A DNA stretch of 64,000 bases from the NCBI GenBank assembly GCA_001899685.1, contig MKWG01000002.1, positions 229,953 through 293,952 of the forward strand, given 5' to 3'. This DNA comes from Sphingobacteriales bacterium 44-15. Its GTDB lineage: Bacteria; Bacteroidota; Bacteroidia; Chitinophagales; Chitinophagaceae. The notes beneath the pieces are model-generated. The model did not search any database. It was given only the letters and a program-made list of their open reading frames with translations, and was not told the DNA's origin. Positions 34,059 through 43,489 of the stretch are shown here, in pieces. A program made the translations under genes and the position numbers. Position 1 is the first letter of the stretch; each line of letters opens with the position of its first letter.

Positions 34059-35228
34059 ATGTTATTACAGGATAAACAGATCGCCATTATAGGCGGAGGA
34101 CCGGCCGGATTGACCCTGGCAAAGCTTTTACAGCGTAAAGAGATACCGGGTACTTTCAATATAAAAGTGTATGAACGGGATATGGATAAGAATGTAAGGG
34201 TGCAGGGAGCTACCCTTGATCTGCACGAAGGCACAGGGCTTGAAGCAATTAAACGTGCGGGGTTGCTGGATGAATTTTACAAACATCATCGTCCCGTTGC
34301 AAGCAAAATGCGGCTTGTAGATAAATTGCTCAACATAGCATTCGACGACCACGATTTCGCGACCATTACGGCAGAAACCCGTCCCGAAATTGACCGCGCC
34401 CCCCTGCGGAATATTTTATTGAATTCGCTGGAACCCGGCACCGTGGTCTGGGACAGCCATTTCGTTTCAATGGAAAAAGAGAGAGACGGCTGGCTCGTGC
34501 ATTTCAAAAACGGTACAAGCGCCTATGCCGATATAGTGATCGCTACCGATGGCGCCAATTCAAAAGTGCGGCCGTACCTGAGTGATATAAAGCCGGTCTA
34601 TTCAGGTATTACGCTGATTGAAGGGAATATTTACAATGCCGGGAAAAACGCACCTAAACTTTTTGCATTTGCAAAAGGCGGGAAAGTAATGGCTTTTGAT
34701 AATGAGCAATTCGTGGGCTACGGCACAAAGGGTGACGGCTCCGTTATGTTTGTGGTAAATTTCAAAACGCCCGAAAACTGGCTTGCACAAAGCGGCATTG
34801 ATTTCAACAGCAGGGAACAGGTTCTTGCGTGGTTTAAAAAGGAGTTTGCAGGCTGGAGCGACAGATGGTACGAATTTTTCACAAACGATGAAGTGTATTT
34901 CATTCCCCGCCCGCAGTATTATTTTCCGTTCAATCAAACCTGGGAAACACAGGCAAATCTTACCATGCTTGGGGATGCGGCACATCGTATGCCTCCTTAT
35001 GCAGGTGAAGGTGCAAACGTGGCATTGCAGGATGCGTTTGAATTAGCGGAAAATTTAACGGGCAATATATTCCCTGACATAAGAACCGCAATCGCTCAAT
35101 TTGAAAAAGAAATGATCGAAAGAGGTGCAAACGCCACAAAAGATACCCTGGAAAACTCAGAAAAAATGTTCTCGAACAATGCATTGGAACAAATGTCTGC
35201 ATTTTTTAACCAGGTGAAAGAAGCCTGA
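34059..35228 (+). CDS. FAD-dependent monooxygenase, TetX-like
   Basis: This 389-residue protein is almost the length of Tet(X) (388). The Rossmann start IAIIGGGPAGLTLAKLLQ, the block VRVQGATLDLHEGTGLEAI (close to Tet(X) GGTLDLHKGSG), DIVIATDGANSKVRPYL, and the FAD-contacting GDAAHRMPPYAGEGANVAL are all present. Tet(X) hydroxylates tetracyclines at C11a using NADPH and O2. Many chromosomal relatives act on other aromatic compounds, so tetracycline inactivation is only a possibility. It is encoded 30 bp after an AraC regulator, and a putative Arr gene lies 1 kb upstream. Confidence 0.88.
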   Translation: MLLQDKQIAIIGGGPAGLTLAKLLQRKEIPGTFNIKVYERDMDKNVRVQGATLDLHEGTGLEAIKRAGLLDEFYKHHRPVASKMRLVDKLLNIAFDDHDFATITAETRPEIDRAPLRNILLNSLEPGTVVWDSHFVSMEKERDGWLVHFKNGTSAYADIVIATDGANSKVRPYLSDIKPVYSGITLIEGNIYNAGKNAPKLFAFAKGGKVMAFDNEQFVGYGTKGDGSVMFVVNFKTPENWLAQSGIDFNSREQVLAWFKKEFAGWSDRWYEFFTNDEVYFIPRPQYYFPFNQTWETQANLTMLGDAAHRMPPYAGEGANVALQDAFELAENLTGNIFPDIRTAIAQFEKEMIERGANATKDTLENSEKMFSNNALEQMSAFFNQVKEA

Positions 35229-35261
35229 AAATCGTAACCTTCGGACAGCTTTTCCTCAAAA

Positions 35262-35513
35262 ATGGAACTTACACCCGAACAATATGACATTATCCATTCA
35301 ACAGGCAACATCAGGATCAACGCGGTTGCCGGTTCGGGCAAGACCACGACTATAATCGAATATGCAAAAGCACGTCCAAAGACAGCCTGGATACTTTACC
35401 TTGCCTTCAACAGGTCGGTAAAGCTGGAAGCGCAGATAAAACCCTGGGGACAAAAAGAGTTTTCCCTGCTTGACCCGGACAGTAATTTGCTGACTTTCGG
35501 ACAGGGTGTGTAA
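35262..35513 (+). pseudogene. Truncated UvrD/Rep-type helicase fragment
   Basis: An 83-codon frame opens with MELTPEQYDIIHSTGNIRIN and the Walker A AVAGSGKTTT, then ILYLAFNRSVKLEAQ, the N-terminal motifs Q, I and Ia of superfamily I DNA helicases (normally over 450 residues). After about residue 58 the similarity ends and the frame stops. The rest of the gene is absent, so this is the 5' relic of a helicase gene cut by a deletion or rearrangement that also left the repeats downstream. Confidence 0.7.
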
Positions 35514-35570
35514 CAAGAGAGGTGCTTGTGGTAATATGTCTGTACTGCAGGAGGCGCCAGTTACAAAATA

Positions 35571-35614
35571 AGAAGTCTCCGCAGTTGGTAAATGTGGAGA
35601 TTGCTTCGCCGCGG
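35571..35614. repeat. Dispersed GAGATTGCTTCGCC repeat, copy 1
   Basis: AGAAGTCTCCGCAGTTGGTA is followed by AATGTGGAGATTGCTTCGCC. It matches copy 2 at 35803-35852 in most positions and folds on itself (TCTCC...GGAGA). It lies in the 433-bp gene-free stretch 35514-35946. Confidence 0.6.
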
Positions 35615-35802
35615 ATCAGTCCTGACCTTTAATATACCCGCTGCGGCTCGCAAAGACGGGCAAGAAGTTGATGTTTTTTAGCTTTCGCGATACTTCAATC
35701 AAGCAAATACTCCACACTCTTACACTGCGAGTCCGCCTTTCCTCCAGCAGCGTCTCTGAGAGCCGCATGCGCGGCGCCTCATTGTGAAGAGATACATCAC
35801 AG

Positions 35803-35852
35803 CGGCGAAGCAGTCTCCCTGATTGGTAAAGGGAGGGATTGCTTCGCCCGAC
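35803..35852. repeat. Dispersed GAGATTGCTTCGCC repeat, copy 2
   Basis: GGCGAAGCAGTCTCCCTGAT is followed by TGGTAAAGGGAGGGATTGCT and TCGCC. The arms GCGAAGCA.TCTCCCT and AGGGA..GATTGCTTCGC form a strong stem. Same unit as copy 1, same orientation. No gene is evident in the rest of 35514-35946. Confidence 0.65.
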
Positions 35853-35946
35853 CTTCGGTTGGGATCGCAAAGTGCGAGAGATCGAATTAATGTACACTTT
35901 GCTTTGGAAAATTCCTTGTATCTCTTTCATCACATCATATCTGCCT

Positions 35947-37395
35947 TTACTCCCATCCACCGCCAAGCGCCCTGTACAGGTTTACGGTATACAGGAGCAA
36001 TTCTTTCTGTGCAACAGTACGCTTCAATTCCGCTTCAAGCACGCCTTTTTGCGCGGTGATCACTTCCAGGTAACTGGCATACCCGCTGAAGTACAGGTCA
36101 TTGGATGTGCTTACCGCTTCAGTGAGGGTTTCTACTTCAGATTGATTGAGCGCTACTATTTTTTTATAGTAGGCTATCCCTTTCAGGTTGCCGGTCACTT
36201 CTCCATAGGCCTGCAGCACTGCCTGCCGGTAGTTGTTCACCGCTATCTGCTGCCGGGCATCGGTTACTGCAAAATCACCCTTCAACTGGTAACGGTTGAG
36301 CAGGGGTTGGCTCAGCCCACCCAGGAGACCATAAGCCAGTGAGCCGTTGGCAAATACCAGGGGGAGCTTAAAAGCATTCAGTCCAAGGTAGGGTGTAATA
36401 TTAAGAGAGGGGAGAAATGCTTTGCGCGCCGCTTCCACATCTGCTTTTGCAGCCTTCAGCTCCCACTCTGCCTGCTGTATATCGGGTCTTTGAGTAAGCA
36501 GTTGCAGGGGCACACCCGCTTCCATCTGGCTTATTAATTGCTGTTGCCTGATAGTCTCTCCACGCGGCACAGGCGTCTGCGCATATCGCCCCAGCAGGGC
36601 GTTCAATTCATTCTCCAGCTTCACAATGCTGAGACGGGTTTCATATTCGAGACTCTGTGTTTGCAAAAGCTGCGCTGAAAACTGCTGTACGGCAAGGGAT
36701 GTAGCGCGTCCGGCTTCCTTCTGCGCTTTCACTACTTCCACGGCTCTTTCCTGCAGTGCAATATTGCGGTGCACGATCTCCAGCCTGTTATCGAGTGCCA
36801 GCAATTCATAATAATAAGATGCCACTGTTGCCACCAGTTGCGTGATCACCCATTGCCTTCCTTTTTCTGAAGCAAGCACCCTTGCATAAGCAGCTTTTTT
36901 TTCTGATTTCAGTTTGCCCCACAGATCAATTTCCCAATGGCTTTTGAGTCCGAGGAAAAAGTCCTGCGCAGGATCGGTCACCTGCTGATCCTTGTCAATG
37001 TTGGAGGACAGGTTGGTATCGAAATTTCCCACTCCCGACATGGTGTATTTACCGTATTTGTCCATACCCGCAGATGCAAAAACATCTACGGCAGGCAGTC
37101 CCAGCCCCTTTCGCGAAAGCATATCCGCACGGGCTATACTTACCTTCTGAAGCGTATTCTGCAGGTCAATATTTTGTGCCAGCGCAATGTCTATCAGCCC
37201 GGTGAGCACCGTGTCTTTGAAAAAGACCCTTCGCTGCTCTGCTCCTATACTCACAGTATCTGTTTCGCCGGTAAAAGTTCCCGGTAAATTCAACGGCTCA
37301 TTTTTTACAAGCGACGAAGGTGTTTTGCAGGAAAAGACAAACAGGATACAAAACAGCGATACACCGTGAGTAAACGATTTAATATATTTCTTCAT
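35947..37395 (-). CDS. Outer-membrane efflux lipoprotein (TolC/OprM-like)
   Basis: This gene encodes 482 residues from the ATG at 37393-37395; a TTG reading is 12 codons longer. It has a lipoprotein signal with the Cys in LFVFSC. Two outer-membrane efflux repeats follow, rich in long helices (VSIARADMLSRKGLGLPAVD; LLTQRPDIQQAEWELKAAKA, DVEAARKAFLPSLNITPYLG), characteristic of NodT/OprM proteins. It forms the outer-membrane duct for the RND pump encoded 51 bp upstream. It is the third gene of the adaptor-pump-duct operon. Confidence 0.93.
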   Translation of the reverse strand: MKKYIKSFTHGVSLFCILFVFSCKTPSSLVKNEPLNLPGTFTGETDTVSIGAEQRRVFFKDTVLTGLIDIALAQNIDLQNTLQKVSIARADMLSRKGLGLPAVDVFASAGMDKYGKYTMSGVGNFDTNLSSNIDKDQQVTDPAQDFFLGLKSHWEIDLWGKLKSEKKAAYARVLASEKGRQWVITQLVATVASYYYELLALDNRLEIVHRNIALQERAVEVVKAQKEAGRATSLAVQQFSAQLLQTQSLEYETRLSIVKLENELNALLGRYAQTPVPRGETIRQQQLISQMEAGVPLQLLTQRPDIQQAEWELKAAKADVEAARKAFLPSLNITPYLGLNAFKLPLVFANGSLAYGLLGGLSQPLLNRYQLKGDFAVTDARQQIAVNNYRQAVLQAYGEVTGNLKGIAYYKKIVALNQSEVETLTEAVSTSNDLYFSGYASYLEVITAQKGVLEAELKRTVAQKELLLYTVNLYRALGGGWE

Positions 37396-37446
37396 ACAAT
37401 ATCTGGTATTTGGGAATAAGCATTGCAGCAAACAATAACCTGTTTG

Positions 37447-40400
37447 CTATACGTCTTCTTTGGTAACTTTTACTTTCATGTGCTGCACATGCAGCTTCAT
37501 CTTTTTCTTTTTACGGATCTTTTCTTCAATGCCGGCAAATAACACATACAGGCCCGGCACCAGCAATACGCCAAACACAGTACCGGTAAGCATACCGCCG
37601 GCTGCAGCAGTACCAATGGAGCGGTTGCCCAGTGCACCGGCGCCGGTAGCAATACAAAGAGGGATCAACCCGGCAATAAACGCAAATGAAGTCATCAGGA
37701 TAGGGCGAAGCCTCGAAGCTGCGCCATCAATGGCAGATTGTAATACTGTAACCCCAAGCTTCTTGCGATGTATGGCAAACTCTACGATCAAAATAGCATT
37801 CTTGCCCAGCAGCCCTATCAGCATCACAAGCGCTACCTGCGCATAAATATTATTTTCAAGCCCGGCCAGCTTCAGCGCGGCAAAAGAGCCTATGATCCCT
37901 GCAGGCAATGAAAGGATAACGGAGAGCGGCAGCAGGAAGCTTTCATACTGTGCGGAAAGGATAAGATATACAAATACCAGACAGATGAGAAATATATACA
38001 CCGCCTGGTTGCCTGACAGTATCTGCTCACGTGTCATGCCCGACCATTCATAGTCAAAGCCACGCGGTAATACTTTTGCCGCTGCTTTTTCCATCGTTTG
38101 AATGGCATCGCCGCTGCTTTTCCCTTCGGCGGCTTCACCGCTCAGCAGGGCCGAAGTATACATATTATACCTTGTAAGCTGTTCAGGTCCGTATACTCTC
38201 TCCAGCCTGATGAAAGTAGAGAATGGCACCATTTCACCGGAATTATTTTTGAGATAGAGCTTAAGGATATCTTCCGGGCTTTTGCGGTACTGGGGATATG
38301 CCTGCACCATCACTTTATACATTTGCCCGAACCTTATAAAATTGGTGGCATAATAGCTACCCAGCAATGTCTGTAAAGTGCTCATGGCATTTTCGATGGT
38401 AATGCCTTTTTTGGCAGCAATTTCCTGGTCTACATGGATCATGTATTGCGGGAAATTGGGATTGAAGCCAGTAAATACATTCTTTACCACGCCCGTTTCC
38501 TCCGCAGCAGCGATCAGCTCTTTAGCTACTGTTTCTGTACGCTGCAGATCTTCACTGCCTGTTTTATCCAACAGCCTGAACTCAAAACCACTGGCGTTGC
38601 CAAAGCCGGGCACGGTAGGCGGCGGCAGAAACTCTATTTTTGCATCAGTAATATGACTGGTTTGCTTTTCCAGTTCACTGATCAGGTCTGCAACAGATTC
38701 CTTCCTCTCCTCCCAGGATCTCATATTGATCATCCCCATGCCGTAAGAAGCACCGGACACTTCTGTAATAAGACTGTAGCCGGCAAGCGTTGAAATATTC
38801 TCCACTGCATCAAATTTTTCCGCTACCCGCTGTATCTCATCCAGCACTGCGCCGGTACGTTCCACTGTAGACCCCGACGGGGTAGTAACATTTACATAGA
38901 TGATGCCCTGGTCCTCGGTAGGAATAAAGCCGGAAGGAAGTATGGCGCTGAATCCCCAGGTGCCTGCAAAGAAAATAACGAGCATTAATAACGTTACCCA
39001 TCTCCTGCCTGCCACACGGCCCACAAGCCACTGGTACCTGTTTTGCGTCTTATCATACACCCTGTTAAACCCACCAAAAAATCTTTGCAAAAGATTTTTC
39101 TTCTTACCGGGCTCAGAGTGTCGCAGCATCAATGCGCATAACGCAGGAGTTAAGGTAAGCGCATTTACCCCGGATATAACAATAGATATCGCCAGCGTAA
39201 GGGAGAACTGCCGGTAAAACACGCCCACCGGTCCGGAAAGAAATGCCACCGGCACGAACACGGCCGACATCACCAGGGTGATTGCCATTATAGCGCCGCT
39301 TATTTCCTTCATCGCGGCAATAGTGGCATCCATGGCACCCATGTGGTCTTCAGTCATTTTTACGTGCACGGCCTCAACCACCACTATCGCATTGTCTACA
39401 ACGATGCCGATGGCAAGTACGAGCGCAAACAACGTCAACAGGTTGATTGAAAATCCCAGCATCAGTATAAAGGCGAGCGTACCTACCAGCGCTACAGGCA
39501 CCGCTAATGCAGGGATAAGCGTGGAACGGAAATCCTGCAGGAATAAAAACACTACAATAAACACCAGGACAAAGGCTTCCAGCAGGGTTCTTAATACTTC
39601 GTGTATGGACGCATCCAGAAAGCGGGAAACATCATAGGCAAAGTTGTAATCCATACCGGGTACAAAGGAAGACACCTTCAGCTCCGCCATGGTCTTTTTA
39701 ATATTATTGATAACATCCCTCGCATTGGAACCCGGGCGCTGCTTGATCATGATGGAAGCGGATGGCTTTCCATCGGTTTTTGACTCCATATTATAGCTGA
39801 GCGCACCAAACTCCACATCTGCTATATCTTTCAGCCTCAGTATTGATCCATCGGAGCCTGCCCTGATCACTATATTCTTATATTCCTGCGGCTCCGAAAA
39901 TTTTCCGGTATACCTCAACACATATTCAAGCGCGTTGGATTCCCTGCCCGAGCTTTCGCCGGTCTTTCCGGGAGCGGCTTCCACATTCTGGTTGCGCAAA
40001 GCGCTGATCACCTCATCAGCCGATACCTGGTAAGCCAGCATCCTGTCGGGCTTCAGCCACACCCGCATGGCATAATCCTTAGCACCCATGATCTCTACAA
40101 ACCCCACGCCGTCAATACGCTTCAGCTCCTTTAATATGTTGATGTCTGTAAAGTTGAATATAAAGCGCTCGTCCATCGTGGTATCTTCGCTCACAATATT
40201 CAGGTACAGGAGCATACTGTTTACCTCCTTTTCTGTTACCACCCCTGCTTTGATCACTTCTTCGGGCAGCTCATCCAGCACCGTGGTCACCCTGTTCTGT
40301 ACATTCACTGCAGCCTGGTCGGGATCGGTGCCTACTTTAAACGAAATAGAAATAAGCGTCGTACCATTGTTACTGGTAACGGTATTCATGTAAGTCATTC

Positions 40401-40620
40401 CCGGCACTCCGTTGATGGCTCTCTCAAGCGGCGTGGCTACCGCATCGGCGCATACCTGCGCATTAGCTCCGGTATACTTAGCCGTAACCGTTACCGACGG
40501 AGGAACAATATCAGGGAACTGTGTTACCGGGAGCGTGATAAGCGCAAGAACACCCAGGAGCGTGATAATAATAGAAATAACCAGGGAAAGTATGGGTCTC
40601 CTGATAAAAGTTTCAATCAT
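37447..40620 (-). CDS. RND multidrug efflux transporter (HAE-1/AcrB-like)
   Basis: This 1057-residue inner-membrane proton antiporter has the N-terminus FIRRPILSLVISIIITLLGV and twelve expected helices with two large periplasmic loops (GSTVERTGAVLDEIQ; LPRGFDYEWSGMTREQILSG). Helix 4 reads LAIGIVVDNAIVVVE near residue 410, where E. coli AcrB has two adjacent aspartates; the second is Asn here. This seems common among Bacteroidota pumps. The substrate is unknown. The adaptor gene is upstream and the duct gene downstream on the same strand. Confidence 0.94.
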   Translation of the reverse strand: MIETFIRRPILSLVISIIITLLGVLALITLPVTQFPDIVPPSVTVTAKYTGANAQVCADAVATPLERAINGVPGMTYMNTVTSNNGTTLISISFKVGTDPDQAAVNVQNRVTTVLDELPEEVIKAGVVTEKEVNSMLLYLNIVSEDTTMDERFIFNFTDINILKELKRIDGVGFVEIMGAKDYAMRVWLKPDRMLAYQVSADEVISALRNQNVEAAPGKTGESSGRESNALEYVLRYTGKFSEPQEYKNIVIRAGSDGSILRLKDIADVEFGALSYNMESKTDGKPSASIMIKQRPGSNARDVINNIKKTMAELKVSSFVPGMDYNFAYDVSRFLDASIHEVLRTLLEAFVLVFIVVFLFLQDFRSTLIPALAVPVALVGTLAFILMLGFSINLLTLFALVLAIGIVVDNAIVVVEAVHVKMTEDHMGAMDATIAAMKEISGAIMAITLVMSAVFVPVAFLSGPVGVFYRQFSLTLAISIVISGVNALTLTPALCALMLRHSEPGKKKNLLQRFFGGFNRVYDKTQNRYQWLVGRVAGRRWVTLLMLVIFFAGTWGFSAILPSGFIPTEDQGIIYVNVTTPSGSTVERTGAVLDEIQRVAEKFDAVENISTLAGYSLITEVSGASYGMGMINMRSWEERKESVADLISELEKQTSHITDAKIEFLPPPTVPGFGNASGFEFRLLDKTGSEDLQRTETVAKELIAAAEETGVVKNVFTGFNPNFPQYMIHVDQEIAAKKGITIENAMSTLQTLLGSYYATNFIRFGQMYKVMVQAYPQYRKSPEDILKLYLKNNSGEMVPFSTFIRLERVYGPEQLTRYNMYTSALLSGEAAEGKSSGDAIQTMEKAAAKVLPRGFDYEWSGMTREQILSGNQAVYIFLICLVFVYLILSAQYESFLLPLSVILSLPAGIIGSFAALKLAGLENNIYAQVALVMLIGLLGKNAILIVEFAIHRKKLGVTVLQSAIDGAASRLRPILMTSFAFIAGLIPLCIATGAGALGNRSIGTAAAGGMLTGTVFGVLLVPGLYVLFAGIEEKIRKKKKMKLHVQHMKVKVTKEDV

Positions 40621-40697
40621 GTCTGATAATATTATTTAATAAGGGCTCATTTCGATAAATGAAATTTTTCATTAGCGAGCCTACATAATAGGATTGA

Positions 40698-40845
40698 GTG
40701 TATTTCAATTTTCACGATGCAACTACTGCGGTGCCAAACGGGAAATGTGAGAAGGGAAACGCAAGAGACTGAATGTTAAACGAGAAACGTCAAATATGAA
40801 ATATTTCACGTCTCTCCTCTCACTATTGCCCGCTCTTTTCACAAT
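40698..40845. repeat. Intergenic repeat: foldback-element end word plus heptamer repeat
   Basis: GTGTATTTCAATTTTC (40698-40713) repeats the terminal word of the foldback element at 4568-5054, one T shorter. From about 40741 follow degenerate 7-nt units (AAATGTGAGAAGGGAAACG, GAGAAACGTCAAATATG and then TTTCACGTCTCTCCTCTCAC), with complementary halves. No gene lies between the pump and its adaptor gene. Confidence 0.5.
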
Positions 40846-40881
40846 AGCATACAGACGCAATTGGCCTGACTTAGCACTACA

Positions 40882-41979
40882 TTATAATTCTTTTGTAACC
40901 TTCACAGGAGCGATGCGGGCGCCGTCTTTTACATTCTGTACACCTTCGTACAGGATCCGGTCTCCTTTTTTTAGCCCGTCTTCAATGATATAATATTCTG
41001 CTACCCTTGTTTGCGGGATCACTGATCTCATTTTTACCGTATTATCATCATTTACAAGAAAGACATAGTTCTTATCCTGTATTTCAAATACCGATTTCTG
41101 CGGAACGATCAGCGCATTTTCGGCACGTGCGGTCAGCCTCACCTTACCGGTGGCGCCGTGCTTAAGCAATTTTGAAGGGTTGGGAAACCTGGCCCTGAAG
41201 GCTATGGAGCCTGTGCCCTCGTCAAATTCACTTTCAACGGTCTCTATTTTTCCCAACTGGTTATAGATCGTGCCATCTGCCAGCAAAAGCTCCACAGTAT
41301 TGCCTCTCCGCTGATCAGCTGAAGACTTTTTATAGTGGAGATACTCATTTTCAGATACATTGAAATAGGCATATACTTCATGATTATCGGAGATGGTAGT
41401 AAGTAAAGCACCTTCATCAACAAGGCTGCCTGTCTTCAACGGGATGCGGTCAATAATACCGTCAAAAGGAGAGCATATATAGGTATAAGATAATTTGGTT
41501 TCTGCGCTTTTCTGAATAGAAATAGCTTCTTCCACCATGGCTTCGGCAGCCTTTAATTTGGCTTCAGCCATTTCAAGCTCGCTGGGAGAAACAATATTTT
41601 TTGCCAGCAATATTTTCACACGCTTCAGCTCCACTTCGGCGGTTTTTGCTTCGGCTTTGGCATTACTTACATTAGCTTTGGCCCTGGACAACTGATTGAC
41701 AAATTCGTGGTCATCCAGTTGAAATAAAGGCTCGCCCTTCTTTACCTCGTGTCCCTCATCCACAAATATTTTGCTCAGAAAACCCTGCACCCTAGCACGG
41801 ATCTCCACATTTTTTACTGCTTCAATACCTGTTACATAATCGTGCTGCAAAATGGTATCCGTCAGCTTCACCTGGAGCACAGGCAACTGAGGCACCTCAT
41901 TTTTATTTTCTACATTCCCTTTCGCCGCACATCCTGCAGCAAAAGCGCAAATCACAAAATAATACCAATAATTTTTCAT
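40882..41979 (-). CDS. RND periplasmic adaptor (membrane fusion) lipoprotein
   Basis: This gene encodes 365 residues from the ATG at 41977-41979. It has a lipoprotein signal with the Cys in AFAAGC. Domain order is a lipoyl half (VRARVQGFLSKIFVDEG-like, residues ~50-75; FQLDDHEF), an alpha-hairpin (~85-150, ANVSNAKAEAKTAEVELKRV), the second lipoyl half (SPFDGIIDRIPLKTGSLV), and beta-barrel and membrane-proximal domains (NALIVPQKSVFEIQDKNYVF). It joins the pump to the outer-membrane duct. It is separated from the pump gene by 261 bp of repeats, so the two may still share transcription. Confidence 0.93.
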   Translation of the reverse strand: MKNYWYYFVICAFAAGCAAKGNVENKNEVPQLPVLQVKLTDTILQHDYVTGIEAVKNVEIRARVQGFLSKIFVDEGHEVKKGEPLFQLDDHEFVNQLSRAKANVSNAKAEAKTAEVELKRVKILLAKNIVSPSELEMAEAKLKAAEAMVEEAISIQKSAETKLSYTYICSPFDGIIDRIPLKTGSLVDEGALLTTISDNHEVYAYFNVSENEYLHYKKSSADQRRGNTVELLLADGTIYNQLGKIETVESEFDEGTGSIAFRARFPNPSKLLKHGATGKVRLTARAENALIVPQKSVFEIQDKNYVFLVNDDNTVKMRSVIPQTRVAEYYIIEDGLKKGDRILYEGVQNVKDGARIAPVKVTKEL

Positions 41980-42115
41980 CCGTATATTTTTAAAAAACAA
42001 ATCACATCTGCCGTCCCCTGAAAAGGAGTGCAGGCAGCATATTCATTTTAACTTTTAAAGGAGATTGCTACCGTTGCAATGCATAGCAACGATAACGCCC
42101 TGAAAACAGGATGAA

Positions 42116-42544
42116 TCAGAAAGGAGTAAGCCGGAATATAAAATTGTGGTATTGGAGGAGAGGTAAGCTTCTTGTGTCTTCAGTATACCGCGGAGAATTA
42201 TCCGGCACGATATGTGGTTTTACAGATGAAGACGGCAGGTGAAGATCTTTTACGATCCAGTTATTGCCCGAGTTGAGCTTCAGGTTAAAAAAATGATAGC
42301 TGAAATCGGGCTTTTCCGAATCAGGAAGATAATCCCTGAGCCCGGCAATGTTTTCCAGTATCAGCTCCAGGACTGTGGACCGGGCTTCATCGCAACATTC
42401 CGGAGCTTCAAGTGTATGATTCACAGACACCGGCTGCCGGGGAAAATGAAAGTTCCCGCCCGGAAGAAAAGTCATCAGATTTAAAAAGCTGAAAAGCAGA
42501 AGGCAGGCTACCCCCATCTTTAACTTTTGCGCTCTTTTGATCAT
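42116..42544 (-). CDS. Small exported protein upstream of the efflux operon, unknown
   Basis: This gene encodes 142 residues from the ATG at 42542-42544 (MIKRAQKLKMGVACLLLFSF); the longer TTG reading is unlikely. One hydrophobic segment (about residues 9-30) is a signal peptide or anchor. It is followed by a polar part with a double cysteine (APECCDEARSTVLELILENI). No family is recognised. It lies 136 bp upstream of the adaptor gene on the same strand, so a link with the pump, for example as a sensor or accessory protein, is possible but only inferred from position. Confidence 0.65.
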   Translation of the reverse strand: MIKRAQKLKMGVACLLLFSFLNLMTFLPGGNFHFPRQPVSVNHTLEAPECCDEARSTVLELILENIAGLRDYLPDSEKPDFSYHFFNLKLNSGNNWIVKDLHLPSSSVKPHIVPDNSPRYTEDTRSLPLLQYHNFIFRLTPF

Positions 42545-42625
42545 GATAAATACATTATTAAGCCTTATAAAAAATAATGGCGCAAATATACACAACAGCA
42601 TTTAGAAAAGGGAGGCAGGCTTTTG

Positions 42626-43480
42626 TTAAAAAAAGCATCCGGGATGATTTATTTTGAAAACAGCTCCGTCTTTATTATCAGTATAGTGCTCAAGGCCTGA
42701 AGCCGCGCTTGTTACAAATAGCTGATCCAGATTATCTCCTCCAAATGTGCAGGATGTTATTTGAGTAGCCGGCAACTTTATTCTACCCAAACACGCACCA
42801 TTTCCCGGATCATACCTGGCAACCTGAGCACCGCCCCACAAGGCAATCCAAAGCATCCCATCCCTGTCAATAGTCATTCCATCGGGTAAAAAACTATCAT
42901 TTGTAAAGTCAACCACAACCTTTTCATTTCCTATTGCTGCGGTTTTAATATCGTAATCGAATGCAGTTACGCATTTTTTCAAAGTATCAATATAATACAT
43001 GATCCTGTTATCCCTGCTCCAGGCTAAACCGTTGGAACATCCTATTCCACTTAATTTCTTTTCAACTGTTCCATCTGTATGAAGACAATATAAAGCGCCG
43101 CTTGCAGATCTGCCGCTCATTGACATCGTGCCCGCCCAAAACCGTCCGGCAGGATCACATTTCCCGTCATTAAATCGTAGATCCGGATCACTGACAATAT
43201 TCCTTACCACCCCGATCTGCCGTTCATCCATATCAATAAAGACAAACCCGGTTTTGACGGCAGCAATTAATCGTCCCTCATTATTCAGCGCGACAGATCC
43301 CACCATTGTGCCTGTGTTAAAAAAATCATGCCTGTTGGTAAGAAATGAATACCGGTGTATATCGCCTGCCGGGATATTTACCCAATAGAGATTTTTTTTC
43401 TCGTGGTCCCATACAGGGCTTTCTGCCAGCTCAAAAGGTCCTGCTTCCAGTACCTCATATTCACAGCATATATTTTCCAT
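42626..43480 (-). CDS. SMP-30/gluconolactonase-like lactonase
   Basis: This 284-residue six-bladed propeller belongs to the SMP-30/GNL family, which opens sugar-acid lactones using one divalent metal. Family blocks are LAESPVWDHEKKNLYWVNI (metal Glu), RFNDGKCDPAGRFWAGTM (Asn/Asp ligands), SNGLAWSRDNRIMYYIDT, FLPDGMTIDRDGMLWIALW, and CTFGGDNLDQLFVTS. No signal peptide is present, so it is cytoplasmic. It is the last gene of the nine-gene operon, starting 9 bp after the symporter gene. It likely hydrolyses a lactone made by the locus's dehydrogenases. Confidence 0.93.
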   Translation of the reverse strand: MENICCEYEVLEAGPFELAESPVWDHEKKNLYWVNIPAGDIHRYSFLTNRHDFFNTGTMVGSVALNNEGRLIAAVKTGFVFIDMDERQIGVVRNIVSDPDLRFNDGKCDPAGRFWAGTMSMSGRSASGALYCLHTDGTVEKKLSGIGCSNGLAWSRDNRIMYYIDTLKKCVTAFDYDIKTAAIGNEKVVVDFTNDSFLPDGMTIDRDGMLWIALWGGAQVARYDPGNGACLGRIKLPATQITSCTFGGDNLDQLFVTSAASGLEHYTDNKDGAVFKINHPGCFF

Positions 43481-43489
43481 GATCGCTCT

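Noticed and set aside
35616-36342. Frames over the repeat stretch before the efflux gene (both strands)
   Set aside because: They run through the GAGATTGCTTCGCC repeats and into the outer-membrane factor gene in the wrong frame.
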